A DNA stretch of 64,000 nucleotides, taken from positions 1 to 64,000 of the forward strand of contig JAUTDX010000152.1 of NCBI GenBank assembly GCA_030844895.1. Direction: 5' to 3'. Shown here piece after piece: positions 45,425 to 57,384 of this stretch (its first letter is position 1; the number at the start of each line of letters is the position of its first letter). The notes below the pieces were generated by a model. It worked only from the letters and a program-made list of their open reading frames with translations. It had not been told where the DNA came from and searched no databases. Source of the stretch: Ambrosia x helenae (Eukaryota > Streptophyta > Magnoliopsida > Asterales > Asteraceae). The position numbers and the translations under genes were made by a program.

Positions 45425-45694
45425 GAAGGGAAAAAGATAAGGCCCATATTTCTGATTGGTCCACGTGGCAGCTGAGTCAGCATGGAACTTGAAGTGAAAA
45501 TGGGGTGTAGTGGTAGTGGGAAAAAGATAAGGACCATGTTTCTGATTGGTTGTTTATTTTATTATTTTTTTAATTAATTAAGTCAAAATAATTAAAATGA
45601 AACACAAATAATATTAAAAACACACAAATAATATAAAAAAATTACAAATAATATTAAAAACACACAAAAAATATTAAAAAAATTACAAATAATA

Positions 45695-47166
45695 TTAATT
45701 TTCATCTTCGCTTTCGTCGTACTCGTCTTCATCTTCGTCTTCATCTTCGTTTTCATCTTCGTCCTCTTCGCTTTCACTTTCGTTTGGAATATACCGAACC
45801 GACCAAGCATGTTGGACCATATCCGCCGCTAACGCGTCATGTGCATCATGGTCACGAAGTTCATGTGTGTTGAGTATTCTTTCTTCCATTGTCACTTGCG
45901 GTAGATCCTGAACGGCTTCCGGTATATAATTTTGACATATCGCTTTACCTTCATCTTCTAGTATCATATTATGCATGATTATACATGCATACATAGCATC
46001 TCACATCTTATCTTTGGTCTATGCACGACAAGGATTTCTTATGTAATGCCAACGCTGTTGAAGAACCCCAAAACATCTCTCTATGTCCTTTCGCGCGGCC
46101 TCTTGAACTATCTTAAAGTGTGCCCTTTTTTCATCGTACGGGTTACTGAACATCTTAACGATAATGGTATACCTCGGATATATTCCGTCAGCCAAATAGT
46201 ATCCGTGTGGGTAGTAGTTTCCATTAGCATAAAAACACGCCTTTGTTACTCTGCCAGAAATGAAATCATCTATAATAGGCGACTACTCAAAAACGTTTAA
46301 GTCGTTGCATGAACCCGAAACACCAAAATAGGCCGACCAAACCTAAAGATCGACTGAAGCCACCGCTTGAAGAATAACCGATGGTCCTTTTTGGTCCCCA
46401 CGTGTGTGTTGACCTTGCGAAGCGGTTGGGAAATTATACCACGGCCAGTGACGACAATCAATGCTACCTATCATTCCTAATAACCCATGTTCATTCGTAT
46501 GCACCTCGTAATTTTTTTGTAAGTCGTACCAAGTGGGCCTTATAAGATAACGGGCTCCGTACAACTGTACTATTTCTAAAAAAATAAATATATATATATA
46601 TATAATATGTTAGATTAAATATAAAAAAGGTAAATGAATTTAATTTAAAAAAGTGATGTACCTTTGCAAAAAATACTCCAAAGAATCACGTGTTGTTTTC
46701 TCGGCCATTTTTAAATACTCGTCGTTGATATCTGTCGTGTTACCGTATGCGGTATACGCAGTGCCGAGGTACACTTTTGAATAGCGATAAATCCCATCAT
46801 CCCCCTAGCATCCGATTTTTGTTGAAAGTAAGGAAACGCGTTTTCCATGTCTCCGATAATACGTAGAAATAAACGTTTGCTCATCCGGAAACGACGCCTA
46901 AACATCTTTGGGTCGGGGTAAGTCGGGTTTTCATAAAAGTAATCCTACATCAATCGAGCATTTGGCGATTCACGATCTCGTTCGTAATACTGTCTAGACA
47001 GTTTTGGACGTGTAGGTGCACTAGTTTGTTCCATATATCTCGATGGAAGCGAAAGTGCACTCGTAACCGCATCTTGCTCCAACTCTTCGTCTGTCAACTC
47101 ACCCTCATCACCTAGAAACTCTTTGTAATATTCCCTGGCAACGGATGATGACGCGGGGGAACCCAT
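45695..47166 (-). pseudogene. PIF/Harbinger transposase, highly degenerate
   Basis: It starts MGSPASSSVAREYYKEF at 47166. A TAG stop follows RLM near 46945, then DYFYENPTYPD, MFRRRFRMSKRLFLRI and a frameshift after TSALR. A possible intron (about 46662-46577) is followed by GSIDCRHWPWYNFP (first catalytic Asp), GVSGSCNDLNVFE (second) and RKDIERCFGVLQ (third). Several stops are present (near 46343, 46280 and 46015). It ends in an acidic repeat tail. It is related to, but clearly distinct from, the transposase at 38979-40346. Confidence 0.85.
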
Positions 47167-47263
47167 TTTTTTAAAAATATTGGTGTGATTTGATTGAATG
47201 TATAGTGTTTTATGTATATGGTTTGTGTTGTGTTATATGGTTTGTGTTGTGGTATATATATAC

Positions 47264-47273
<10 letters not shown>

Positions 47274-47307
<34 letters not shown>
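47274..47307. repeat. (AT)n microsatellite
   Basis: A run of AT units near the right end of the Harbinger element. Confidence 0.85.
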
Positions 47308-47310
<3 letters not shown>

Positions 47311-47660
47311 AGCAATCATTGGATGAGACAATTGTTGCATAGCGTTATAAATATAACGCCACCCCCATTTTTTTGAAAATCGCGCCCCCTATAGCGGTGT
47401 GGGGGGGCGCTATGTTACTCCAAAACGCCCAAATAGCGCTTCATTACACCCGGTCTAAGACAAGGTATAAAGACGACTTGGATAATGACGAAAGATGCGT
47501 TGAATATGAATCCATTCAAATTCTTCATCGTCTAATTTGGTATGAAAGAGGTTCGATTAACCTTTCCTTTTTATTTACTTAATTACTCAAGTTTTCCTAC
47601 TCTTTAATTTGTTATCTATCAAGTTTCAGTAAGGAGGACTAAGTTATATATATGCCCTAG

Positions 47661-49127
47661 CAGTGGTGGAGTCAGGAATTTTTTTCACTGAGTTTCTTTT
47701 TTTAGGTGTTTCAATTTCATATGACCAAACATAAAATTTCGGGTCGGTTCACAGGGTTCGGGTCGGTTCACGGGGTTCGGGTCAGATAAGGTTTAGCACA
47801 TAATATAAATACGATTGTCTTTAAGGATTAAAAAAACAAACCTATAGTTGTTTTCGAGCTGCTGTTAACATGGAAGACGACTATGTTGACCCGGAAAAGC
47901 TTGTAATGCTCTTGATTCCCCGACATAGGCCAAAACGGTCTGAATCTACACCATTGTTTGTAAATTTTGATAAATTAAGGAGATACGAGATGGTAAAGAC
48001 TCGGTTCTAATTCAACAACACCCATATAATAAAATAAATAGTTGACGCACTAAAGATTAAACATAACTCAAATCGACCCACTTATATATATATATAAAGA
48101 GGAATTGCATATGCATATGATGCAAAACATACATAGATTGTACAACAAATGGGAAAGGCTACATAATGATTTAAGCTTTTTATTACTATGAAAAGGGAAA
48201 GGATACCTACGCTCTTAAATGCAAAACATACATAGATTGTACAGCAACGGTCATTACGCACTAATCTTGAAAAGAAAGCCGAATAGTTTCATCGAAACAC
48301 TCGTTTTTCATGTCATTTCGCTAATCGTATGGATCTTGAATTCTAGCAAAAAACAATATACAACTCAACTTTAGGAATAATCCTTTCAAGTAAACTTAAC
48401 AAACAACAGCTACAATACAAAAGCCATTCTATTTTCTGTCTTATTACATTTTACTCTTCAATTGTATCTCAACATATGTTACAAATTAATCACATCAAAA
48501 CAACCATCCATTTTTTTTATATAATAAGACAATTCAATACAAAAGCCATTCAATTTTCTGTGTTATTACATTTTACTCTTCAATTGTCATGTGTATTATA
48601 TGTTTATATGATTTATGGACCACATAATGCAACCGTCATTATGCATATCACTATCGAAATCTTGTAAAGATTCATCCCATTCTAAATGCAAACAGTAAAA
48701 TCTTGAAACTAAATTTAAATCAATATTATGAAATTTTGTTAAGCAAATATGGGGATAAACTAAAGCAGACATAGTCTACAAAACAACATTAAGATAATCT
48801 CATACCCGTATACAGCAAATGAGCAGAGTTCGGGGGGAGGAGGAGGGCAGGAGGCGGCGGCGTCATGGAGCAGAGGTCAGGGACTCAGGGGGAGGAGGGT
48901 TAGAAAACCAAAAATAAAACGAATGAAGGTGGAATCGAACCTGATACCTTGAGATTGTGTTGGCGGGCTTCAACTTTCAACCACTAGACCACCTTCACAG
49001 TTTAATAATGGGTTCCTTAGATAATTTTCTTATGGGTTCCTTTATTTTCCTATATACATTAACACTACAAATTACAAACCGAGTGGGTTTCTGGGAATCC
49101 GGAGCTCATAGCCTGGATCCGCCCCTG
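47661..49127. mobile_element. Non-autonomous hAT element with 8-bp TSD
   Basis: The ends are CAGTGGTGGAGTCAGGA and, inverted, CAGGGGCGGATCCAGGC, flanked by a perfect 8-bp duplication TGCCCTAG (47653-47660 and 49128-49135), the hAT signature. The 1467 bp encode no transposase. The interior is AT-rich, with a GC-rich block at 48830-48900 and a tRNA-like block at 48929-48993. Confidence 0.88.
48929..48993 (-). other. tRNA-like sequence inside the hAT element
   Basis: On the minus strand it begins GGTGG and ends CCACC, a 5-bp outer stem. The A-box region is GGTCTAGTGGTT and the B box is a perfect GGTTCGATTCC. At 65 nt it is short for a tRNA, and the anticodon arm is not convincing. It looks like a tRNA relic. 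Confidence 0.6.
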
Positions 49128-49234
49128 TGCCCTAGATAATATAATATTATCATATTTTGCTGTAACAACATGGCTAGGGGTAGTAACCAGTTTAATAATT
49201 TAACAGAAAACCTTCATTAGGGTAGTATTATCTA

Positions 49235-49632
49235 GAGGGTGTTTGGAATTGAGTTTCAAAACAAATTATTGACTTATTGGATTTTCTAAAAAGCCAATTT
49301 AATAAGCTGTTTGTGTAACCCAAAAGCACTTTCTGTTTTGACTTTTGGCTTTTAAGGGTGGAAAAACTGTTTTTGAGAAGTTGGAAATCCTTTGTTTTGG
49401 CTTATAGCTTTTGGAAAAAAATTACAAATCTACCACCCATACAACCAATATTATTCACAATAAGTTAAGCGAAACACTTAAAAAAAACCTATCTATTGAC
49501 TTTTTGACGTTTCTCATCTCAAAAGTCAATCTAAACCCTTTTTTTAAAACTCATTTTTAAAAAGTCATAAGCCAATAAACATTTTTTACCAAAAGCACTT
49601 TTGCATTTTCAAACTCAAGCCCAAACACCCTC
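49235..49632. mobile_element. Tourist-like Harbinger MITE
   Basis: The ends GAGGGTGTTTGG are inverted at each side, with TTGAGTTT repeated just inside, flanked by a 3-bp duplication CTA (49232-49234 and 49633-49635). It is 398 bp and AT-rich, with no coding potential. Confidence 0.82.
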
Positions 49633-49829
49633 CTAATTTCAATCAACCGATTATATCAGAAAAGTGTTGCGTACATTACAGGTTACACATAGTTGCTTAC
49701 AAGGTGTATATTGAGATAAATGTTACACATTGGTACATTCTAGTCGATTTTTCAGAGTACATTTATTTAGGACATGGAATTAAAAAGGAGAAACGGAGGG
49801 GTTGATTTCGGTTCCACATGCATTATGAA

Positions 49830-50131
49830 TAGTTTGTGATAACAAAATTGGTCGAGAGATGGATTGTGCCAAGATGTCACACCTTTAATGGGTTATATGG
49901 ACTTGTGGAGTAGACACAAATGATTAAGCCGGGAGGTTGTGTCGTATAGGTTGTGAAGAAATGCATTTTGAACATTTAACTACCAATAGTGGCTAATTAC
50001 GACTTACGAGCGACTGCAAGTGATAACACTATCCTCATAATTGTTGTTTTGACAACTGGACTAAATGTTTCATGAACGTCAATGCCTGGTTGTTTGCTAA
50101 ACCCTTTGGCAACAAATCATATTTTGTAGCC
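49830..50131 (-). pseudogene. Copia reverse-transcriptase relic
   Basis: Read from 50131 on the minus strand: YKIWFVAKGFSKQPGIDV, then HETFSPVVKTTIMRIVLSLAV, the Copia RT N-terminal motif. After a stop and shift, a segment with NVQNAFLH follows, the usual QLDVxNAFLHG motif. No LTRs or other domains are next to it. Confidence 0.75.
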
Positions 50132-50225
50132 AGTGACAACATGAGAAACGAGAAACACATGCCACTTTTTTAACAAGCTCGAAGTACTCATCAGTCATGG
50201 CTTTGATGACTCGTAGGAAACTTGC

Positions 50226-50694
50226 TAGTGGAGGTGTAAACAAGCCGAGCCGAGCCCGGCCACTATTTGTTGCTCTCGAGATCGGCTCGGTTTGAGCTCT
50301 GTATCTACAACTCGGCTCGTGAGTATTTTTTTAAGTTCGAGCTTGGCTTGGGATTGTTTATTATGCATTAATTTATGTATACACACATTTATATATATGT
50401 AATTATAATTTTCATATATAAAATATAATAATATATACTACTTAGTTATTGTTATCATAATTTAAATAAAATAATATATATTATGTAAATATATATATAT
50501 TTAATATATTAACTAAAAGTATGTATAATTAATTGGCTCATTATGCATACGAGGCTACTCAATCATAATAAGTGAAGTTTGGGCTCGTATATTAAACATA
50601 ACTTGCTTTTAGGCTTGATTTTGCATACTTGATTTTAGCTTTTAGCGAACCAATCTCGAATAGCTCAAGAGCGGTTCAATTTGTTAACACCCTT
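50226..50694. repeat. GAGCCGAGC-rich foldback-type repeat
   Basis: It starts GGAGGTGTAAACAAGCCGAGC-like and ends GGTTCAATTTGTTAACACCC, with imperfect inverted ends and an AT-rich core. Same family as 17137-17663. Confidence 0.5.
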
Positions 50695-51424
50695 ACTTGT
50701 TGGCAATGGTGAACGAAGTAGGTTTGGCAAGAGTGTAGGAGAGACATGGCTACATGGGCATGATTGGCATGCAAGTAAAATAGGATCCTTTGTTTGGGGT
50801 TATGGCGTAGATGGAGGGACGTGGACGGGATGGCGGTGGAGACACTGTTGTGGGTGCTAATGTAAAAGATGAATGAGACTAGTTGAGGAGAAGAGTTGAG
50901 CAAAGGAAGGTGAAAGACTAGCTAAATCAGGTGTAGAGAAGGCGTCAGTGTGAAACGAAGGTGTGTTAAGTGCTCTTTCTCAAAGTGAATATGAAGAGTG
51001 ATGTAGAGACGTTCGATTGATAAATCGAGATATTGGCGTTCTACAAAATCGTTTTTTCTCTCTTTTCTAAGGACATGAACGCTTGTGAAAAACAATGGTA
51101 AGTGAGGAGAAAAATTTGGTTTAAAGCAATACATTTATTTAAAGCAATACAAAATCATACATAACAAGATAGTATTGTCCCTGATTTTGAGGCCGAACTC
51201 ATACATAATCTCGTGTTTGTACTAAAGCAATACATTTCACACGATCCATTGTTAAATAATAAGCACTTGATTCTCAACATTGAATCATTGATATTATCTT
51301 GCATTTTGCACCCAGAAAATCATAAACACACATAGTATGATTGGCTGGTACATTTCACTTAGTTATATAATCCTAATAACCCTTATATTTACTTATATAG
51401 CAGCACTTCTAGGTAACAAAGTTA
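50695..51424. other. Flank 3' of the SPL gene, no gene seen
   Basis: No domain, terminal repeat or RNA gene is recognised. Short open frames here have no recognisable motif. Confidence 0.4.
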
Positions 51425-51430
51425 ATGGCG

Positions 51431-51450
51431 TGACAGATGGGAGAGAGCAC
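51431..51450 (-). promoter_or_regulatory. miR156-like target site in the SPL 3' UTR
   Basis: The plus strand reads TGACAGATGGGAGAGAGCAC, close to miR156 itself, so the sense (minus) strand is the complementary target. It lies about 75 nt after the SPL stop codon, where SPL3-type genes carry this site. Compared with a perfect complement it differs at three positions, opposite miRNA nucleotides 8, 10 and 14. The nucleotide 14 difference is standard for SPL sites; the other two, near the cleavage position, are unusual. Confidence 0.8.
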
Positions 51451-51524
51451 AATAGATAGCAAACATATGATAAATATCTTATGATATAACTAGTTGGTGA
51501 GGACCTTCATTCGTCATAAAACAA

Positions 51525-52341
51525 TCAAGAACTTTCACCGTAAGTCTCAAGGAAGCTTTTACGCCTGCGTTCATTATGGCCAGCCAAGCGCATACGACAA
51601 CTCCTTTTCGCATCATCAAATTCTCTAATGTCATGAAACCTGCAAGAGCCGCCACAAAAGTAATACAGATAAAAGGTAAACCGAATGGATATTATCCTTA
51701 TTTTTTTCTAACTAGATATTGATTAGTGGGTGTGGAAAAATGGGTGGGCCAGACGGGTTGGGTAAACCCGTCAGGACTTATGATTTTTTTATTTATTTAG
51801 TACAATCAAGTTTGGTTGGGTGAGTTCCGTCATCGACCCACAAACACAGATTGTCTTTTCATGAACTTTATAAACAATTAGCGTTATAATTTTTAAACGA
51901 ATAAAAGCATATATTATTATAAGTATGGCATATTACTAGTATGTTTATTTGTGCGCGTCGCTCGTTAACTATAAGGCTGATTATCATATTATAGCTAGTT
52001 ATAATGCCAAACATTTAAACAAGTTCTTATTTACCTGCTGCATTGCTGACAGAAACGCTGTTGGTATCCGCCAGTGATAACAATTGGAGCCTTAGAATGA
52101 ACCTCACAAACCTTATGCCGCCGATGGTACGGCTTGCAGTTAATCATATCATTAGTGCAACCTTCAACTTGACAGTAAGCTATGCTACCACTACCGAACC
52201 TCTCTTTCCCGTTACCTTTTTCTTACTGGTACTCTCACCATAGGTTTCATCGTCGTCATCGTCTTCCTCATCGTCCATCATCTCATTTTTCAAGTTATTG
52301 TTCATGGTTCTGACTACCCTTCCAGATTTTGTTGTTTCCAT
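51525..52341 (-). CDS. SPL: SBP-box transcription factor, small SPL3/4/5 type (one frameshift)
   Basis: A plant-specific DNA-binding regulator of the vegetative phase change and flowering. Exon 1 is 52341-52035, the intron 52034-51640 (GTAAAT to GCAG) and exon 2 51639-51525. The intron splits the Arg codon after CQQCS, the conserved SBP-box position. All eight zinc ligands are present: CQVEGC, KVCEVH, FCQQCSRFH and SCRMRL. The nuclear signal KRSCRMRLAGHNERRRK is kept, with CRMRL in place of the usual CRRRL. The acidic N-terminus (DDEEDDDDDE) and KKKVTGKRGS are in a different frame from the SBP box. One base is missing near 52195, which would give a stop soon after RGS. The coding length is 422 nt, one short of 140 codons plus stop. 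This may be a true mutation or a consensus error. It is the only host gene I can support. Confidence 0.9.
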
Positions 52342-52648
52342 CCTTTTAAAAAGGAGTGAAGTCTATATAGAAAGAGTGAAGATAAAGGAAAAGGTGAATG
52401 AGTTGTATAGAAAACAAAAGTGTGCGGACCACACTGAAGTTATGGAATAACATAGGGGAGCCTTTTAACCTTTTACATAATAGTTAACAACAACAAAGCC
52501 TTTGTCTTTTGTTTAATAACCTTGAGAACCTCTCATTGGAAAATTCATAGCCGCACTAATACCTTGCTAACCAATGGAACCATGCGTTTACTGTTATGTC
52601 ACCCCCTTGAAGGTTACAACAAGCTGAATGTACCGAATTGAAACTAAG
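52342..52648. other. Upstream region of the SPL gene
   Basis: Candidate promoter and 5' UTR. TATATAG near 52363 is a possible TATA box but lies very close to the ATG, so the true start may be further right. No other motif is called. Confidence 0.35.
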
Positions 52649-54350
52649 GGCTGTTTGGCAACGTTTGAATGGGTAAGTGCTGACTCAGTAAGAGGTCTGA
52701 ATGATTAAGTGTTGAATAATTAAGTGGTGTTTGGTTGGACATCTGAATGGTTTTTTTTTTTTAAATCAAATTTATGGTTAAATTTCAATTATTATTATTA
52801 TCAAAAACCAAGACACACACCTAATAAAATCATAAAATATGTTTATTAAAAAACCAACCTATTTATCTGATCACATATTTTATATTTATCAAAAACCAAA
52901 CAAATATCCCAACCCACCATACTTTTCCCTTCTTCTCTACCAAGACAAACACACACACACACAGTCACACGCACACACGTCGGAGGGAGGAACAACACGA
53001 CACGCACAGAGCAGAGGAGCAGCTTCGTTTCGTTTTTTCCGAGCACGAAATAGCAGCGAGCAGCAGCAACACACACGCATGCACTACTAGAAAACTGAGC
53101 AATTGCGACTACATTTTCGGTCGCAAAACGGTTGCAATTTCCCTTTTGCAACTGTTTTACAATTGGAAATGTAGTCGGAAAAAACACTCGACGCAAATGC
53201 CCTATTGCGACTAAGTTGCGACCGCTTCTACTTTTGCGACTTGGATTTCGCGACCGTTAGAATGATCGCAAATATTGCGACCGCTCCACTTTGTTTTGAG
53301 ACGACCGTGTTACGACGTTTTTGCGACCGCATAAATTGCGACTGTTTTGTAACTGCTTGCATTTTACAAAATTGCGACCGTCTTTGCGGTCGCAAAATGT
53401 ATTTTGTATTATTTTTTTATTATTTTTTTTAGTCATATGCTATTTTGACCTGCTTAATGTCATATTTTTAAATCTAAGCATTTATCAAATTTGCAGAATT
53501 ATATAAAACATTCAACTTAAAATATCCAATACCCGAGTTATCATAACAATATACATATTCAAAATAAAGTATTTATGTCCTAAGTCTATGATTAGATTCC
53601 TTGAAACCTAACTTTTAAAAATTCTTCAACGTTTGCCATTCTTTCGTTCATTGCCTCTTTCTCCGTCTTATCTTTCTCTTTTTCCATCACCAACTCCGCA
53701 ATAATTCCGTTCAGCCTTTCTTTCTCTTCTTTTTCTTTCATTATATCTTGGATGATCACGCACAACTTTTCAATCTAATAAACCAATGCAAAGTGTTAAG
53801 ATCAAATTTATTAAATTCAAATTGGAACAAGCTACCCGAACCCAAACCAATGTAACCGTTATGACCGACCACCCGACCCAAAACTGTTCTGAACCGACCA
53901 TGTTTTGACTCGGCATGCCACCCAAAACCCTTTTGACGGTCGCAAATTGCGCGGTCAGAACGCGGTCACAAATCCCACAATAATAATCATACTATAACGT
54001 TTTTCGACTGTTTTTCGACCGAAAGTAATCGGTCGCATCATTTGCAATCGTTTTATGACCATTTTGTAGTCAATCGCAAATGTTGCTACCGATAATAGAT
54101 CGGTCGGAAAAAGATTGCTAATTTTGCGACCGCTTTTTACGGTCGCAAGTTCTGGTTGCAATTGCTTATTTTTCTAGTAGTGATGGATCAGTCAGACTTG
54201 ATCCCAAGTTTGACCCGGACAGTGGCCTGGTCAGACATCCCCTTCCGGTGATCAGACGTCGCAGCTAAACAGTCAGACTCTCCCTTGCTCTGACCGAATC
54301 AGACATCCACGTCTGACTGAGCCCGGTCAAACGCAAACAAATAGGTCGTA
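52649..54350. mobile_element. Older transposon relic hosting a CACTA element
   Basis: The left part starts GGCTGTTTGGCAACGTTTGA and the right part ends, inverted, CCTATTTGTTTGCGTTTGA, then CAGTCAGAC. The two ends are imperfect inverse copies. The family (GGCTGTTTGG ends) is common in plants, but target duplication and superfamily are not resolved. It is interrupted by the CACTA element at 53082-54182. Confidence 0.45.
53082..54182. mobile_element. Small non-autonomous CACTA element
   Basis: The ends are CACTACTAGAAAA and the inverse TTTTTCTAGTAGTG, with 3-bp duplication ATG (53079-53081 and 54183-54185). Both shoulders are packed with GCGACCG/CGGTCGC words (53100-53400 and 53935-54150), the subterminal transposase-binding pattern. 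It is 1101 bp without coding capacity. Confidence 0.88.
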
Positions 54351-54819
54351 AGTAGTGATTATGTGCTCCTTGTTCTTTAATTCAATTACTAGTTTAAAGA
54401 TTTGTTTTTATTGAACAAACATATTATCTTTACTCTTTGTGAGTTTGGCATTTAAACATGGATGTTGATTGATGTGAAATCATTATCGTGAATTCGTGAG
54501 TGTTATCACTCGTGACATTGAATGAATGTCAAGTCATGTATCCTTTACTTTAGATGCTGACACACATTGTCTGCCCCCACCTACTTGTCCTTTAAGGTCA
54601 CTAAAATTGCATAGCTATATCTTTGATTGTTTTCTTAGAGACCTATTTTTTTTACTTTGTGATTATTGATTGGTTTTAGTTTTATAAGCATAGTTAGCCG
54701 AAAGTTTTCAAAAGAAATCACTTCATGGTTGAGTTTGTCACATTAAATTCATGTCACCCAATTCATGACGACCTTTTTATTCCAGTGATAATCATTCGAG
54801 TTTTACAGTTGCGGGATGA
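54351..54819. other. Intergenic, nothing recognised
   Basis: AT-rich sequence with no open frame, terminal repeat or RNA signal I can support. Confidence 0.4.
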
Positions 54820-55812
54820 ACATACATACACCAAGACTTATTAGAGACTTCAATGTACCATTGATGCAGGTACCCATTCGTTTACATAACATGGTAGTCG
54901 CTTCTTGAAGGGGTATGGTACTTATTCTAGCGCGCAGATGCACCCTACCCCACAACATTGCTAATAAACATACCCGCGAAGAGTTTACCATTCGAAATGA
55001 TAACTCCAAGATCATAATACGCCTCCGCGGAATCCAGCTTTCATGAGCATCACATGAGGAGTGCAATCTGTCCGCGTGAACCCATGCACCAGACTGGTGA
55101 TGGTCACCCGCGGAATGTGACAGCTGGATGTGCCAAGGTGCAGCTCCCCATAAACTCCGCTTGTTGCACTACCTCCCACGTGTCAGATGTCACCTCAGTA
55201 GCCGCCTAACACGCTCTGGCAGCAGCAAGAAAAAAAGATCCCTGCATTCAACCACAAGGCGCCGCGTGCACCAGTGGCAGGGCGCCGCCCCTGACAACCA
55301 ACCACAGCGCGTCACATGGACAAATGGCAGGACACCACTTGCACCCGGTTTGCTTTATGCAAACCTTTAGTCCAAACCCAACTGGATGGGCTTCTCCAAG
55401 GCAGGCCCAACTCTCGGGCCCAAGCCCATTACTCCTGTTGTGGGCCGCGGCACCCGACCCACGCATCCTCTATAAAAAGAAGACTTCTCTACCTTTTTGG
55501 AGGTTGATCAATTCTCCAATTACACACATACATTTGTATCTCTCACTTGTATCTTTCCCTTTACACTTGTAACCTTTCAAGTAACAAAGATCATACTTTG
55601 ACAGTGGACGTAGGTCAACGAGACCGAACCACTTATATCTTGTGTTTGTGTACTCTCTCTTTATCCTCTCTTTGTCTTACGGGCCACAGATCTAACCTCA
55701 GTGTGAGCAAAGGATTATATCCTGTATTGAACACAAGTAGCGACCCCTCAGGCTATACCGCGAGTTATACTCGTTGTTTCTCCACTTCTAATAGTAGATG
55801 ATTCTTGCAAAG
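54820..55812 (+). repeat. 993-bp LTR-like repeat, copy 1
   Basis: Nearly identical to 59215-60206. Each begins ACATACATACACCAAG and ends GATTCTTGCAAAG. It contains TATAAAAAG (55471) followed by a transcribed-looking U-rich segment, suggesting a plus-strand LTR fragment, but standard TG...CA ends and a target duplication are missing. Antisense open frames here are not supported as genes. Confidence 0.6.
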
Positions 55813-56723
55813 GTGAAAACTTGTTATACAGTCCTATTGACTCCATGTAGTTATCTAATGTAGCAATGACACGTGTATACTTTGGTCACAAACCTTTTTA
55901 CACCCGTGCTTCATCTATCCCCGCAAAACAAGCACCCTTTCTATAAAAACTAAGCATCTATAAATCTTTTACTTATACATAATCATACTTTTTTGAGGAT
56001 TTGACATTTTATACCTTTGTACTTTACATTTTCTGATTTGCTTTCAAACAAATGATGATTCTTTTAAGAACTAAGAAAAATGAATAATTCCTATTGTCCC
56101 AACATATGTTTTCGCAACGATAACGTCTTTTTTTTCTGGTAATTAATAACAAAAAGGATCGTTTGTGGCTCAAAAATCGAACTTCAAATATTTTGTGGAG
56201 GCAGATGTGGTTTATGATTATTATTTTGTTTGAAGTAAAATACTTAAACATTAGGTAAATTCTTGAAGCTTTTAGTTTTAACTATTGTAGATAAGGAGTG
56301 ATAATGTTTACTTGTCTCACCCCTAATGGAATGCTAATTGATTTATTGGAGTGTGGCCAGGCCAACTAGCTTTAGTTGTGATGATAGTACTATATAAAGC
56401 ATCAAATTGGACATAAAATGTACAATACAAGCAGGTACTGTGGTCCAAATTTTAGGAAGGTACCCCTTACCATTATTTGTTGTTACTTCTGAGTAGTCAT
56501 AGCAACTTTTTCTTTTTCCTTAAGGATAATCTATACATAACTTTAACCATGGGTGGCAATTGCTTTGGTTGGCAGGTTGAATTATTGAACTTGAATGCGA
56601 CTAACGTATTTTCTTTGTGTTAAAGACATGCATTAGTCCTAACTCAAAACTCACTTTAAAGTTGTGTGACTTGAACATGATGCCCATTTAACCCATTTTT
56701 TGAAACAGGTTAAACTGGTTGTA
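55813..56723. other. Intergenic, no gene seen
   Basis: AT-rich, with no recognisable coding or repeat structure. Confidence 0.4.
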
Positions 56724-57060
56724 ACTAGGGTTGTTTAAAAAAGCTTGTGAGCTCGCTCAAAATCAACTAGTTTTTAATACGAGCCGATCCAAGGTAAGCT
56801 CGAGCTCTAGCCAAGTTAAGTTTTGCTTGTTTGGCCCGTTTTATTTAAACCCAAAGTATAATCTTTATAGGTTATAAACGTCCATTAGCCCACTAGAGAC
56901 CACCTTAATATTAATTTTATTATTAATACTTAAATGCTAAAATAAATATTAACTATTATTTTTAAACTTAAATGAGTTGTCTCGAGCTCAAATTTTAGCT
57001 CGTTCAAAATAAACGTGTCAAGTTGGCTCAATTAATGCCTAAGCCAACCTAGCTGTAACC
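56724..57060. repeat. GAGCTC-rich repeat, degenerate
   Basis: GAGCTCGCTC, GAGCTCTAGCC and CTCGAGCTC words occur at both shoulders around an AT-rich core. It is the most decayed member of the family at 17137 and 50226. Confidence 0.4.
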
Positions 57061-57339
57061 ATGTTGTATACAAATACATGTTGTAATAAGTGGTAATCGG
57101 CCTGTTAAATTTAAGCGGAGGTGTATATTAGAAGAGTAGATATGAAAACCCAAAACCTATCCGATTAGAATCCAAAATATTACCCTAACTTTTCAGTATT
57201 TATTAGAGTATGTGTAGTGGGCACGTTATAGGGCGTTTTGAAGCCCCATAGCGCCGGGGAACACCGCCCCCGGCGGCGCTATAGGGCGTTTTGGTTCAAT
57301 CCGGCATGTAAACAACGAGCGCTATGCTCTGCTTCTTGA

Positions 57340-57375
<36 letters not shown>

Positions 57376-57384
57376 GCGACGGAG

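Larger units (their letters stand above)
45409..47455. mobile_element. PIF/Harbinger element with TSD TAA
   Basis: The ends are GACCATGTGTAGTGGGG and, inverted, GACCGGGTGTAATGAAGCGC, flanked by the 3-bp duplication TAA (45406-45408 and 47456-47458). It is 2047 bp and contains a degenerate transposase on the minus strand. Near the right end, CAAAACGCCC and AGCGCT words match the subterminal sequence of the element at 57206-58022. Confidence 0.82.

Noticed and set aside
48929..48993. Functional tRNA gene
   Set aside because: Only 65 nt, no convincing anticodon arm; treated as a tRNA relic.
50676..51134. Minus-strand frames of 70-75 codons
   Set aside because: No recognisable domain; overlap a repeat end and the 3' flank of the SPL gene.
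54803..55466. Antisense frames in the 993-bp repeat, also found at 59027-59575
   Set aside because: Copies differ by frameshifting indels and no domain is visible.
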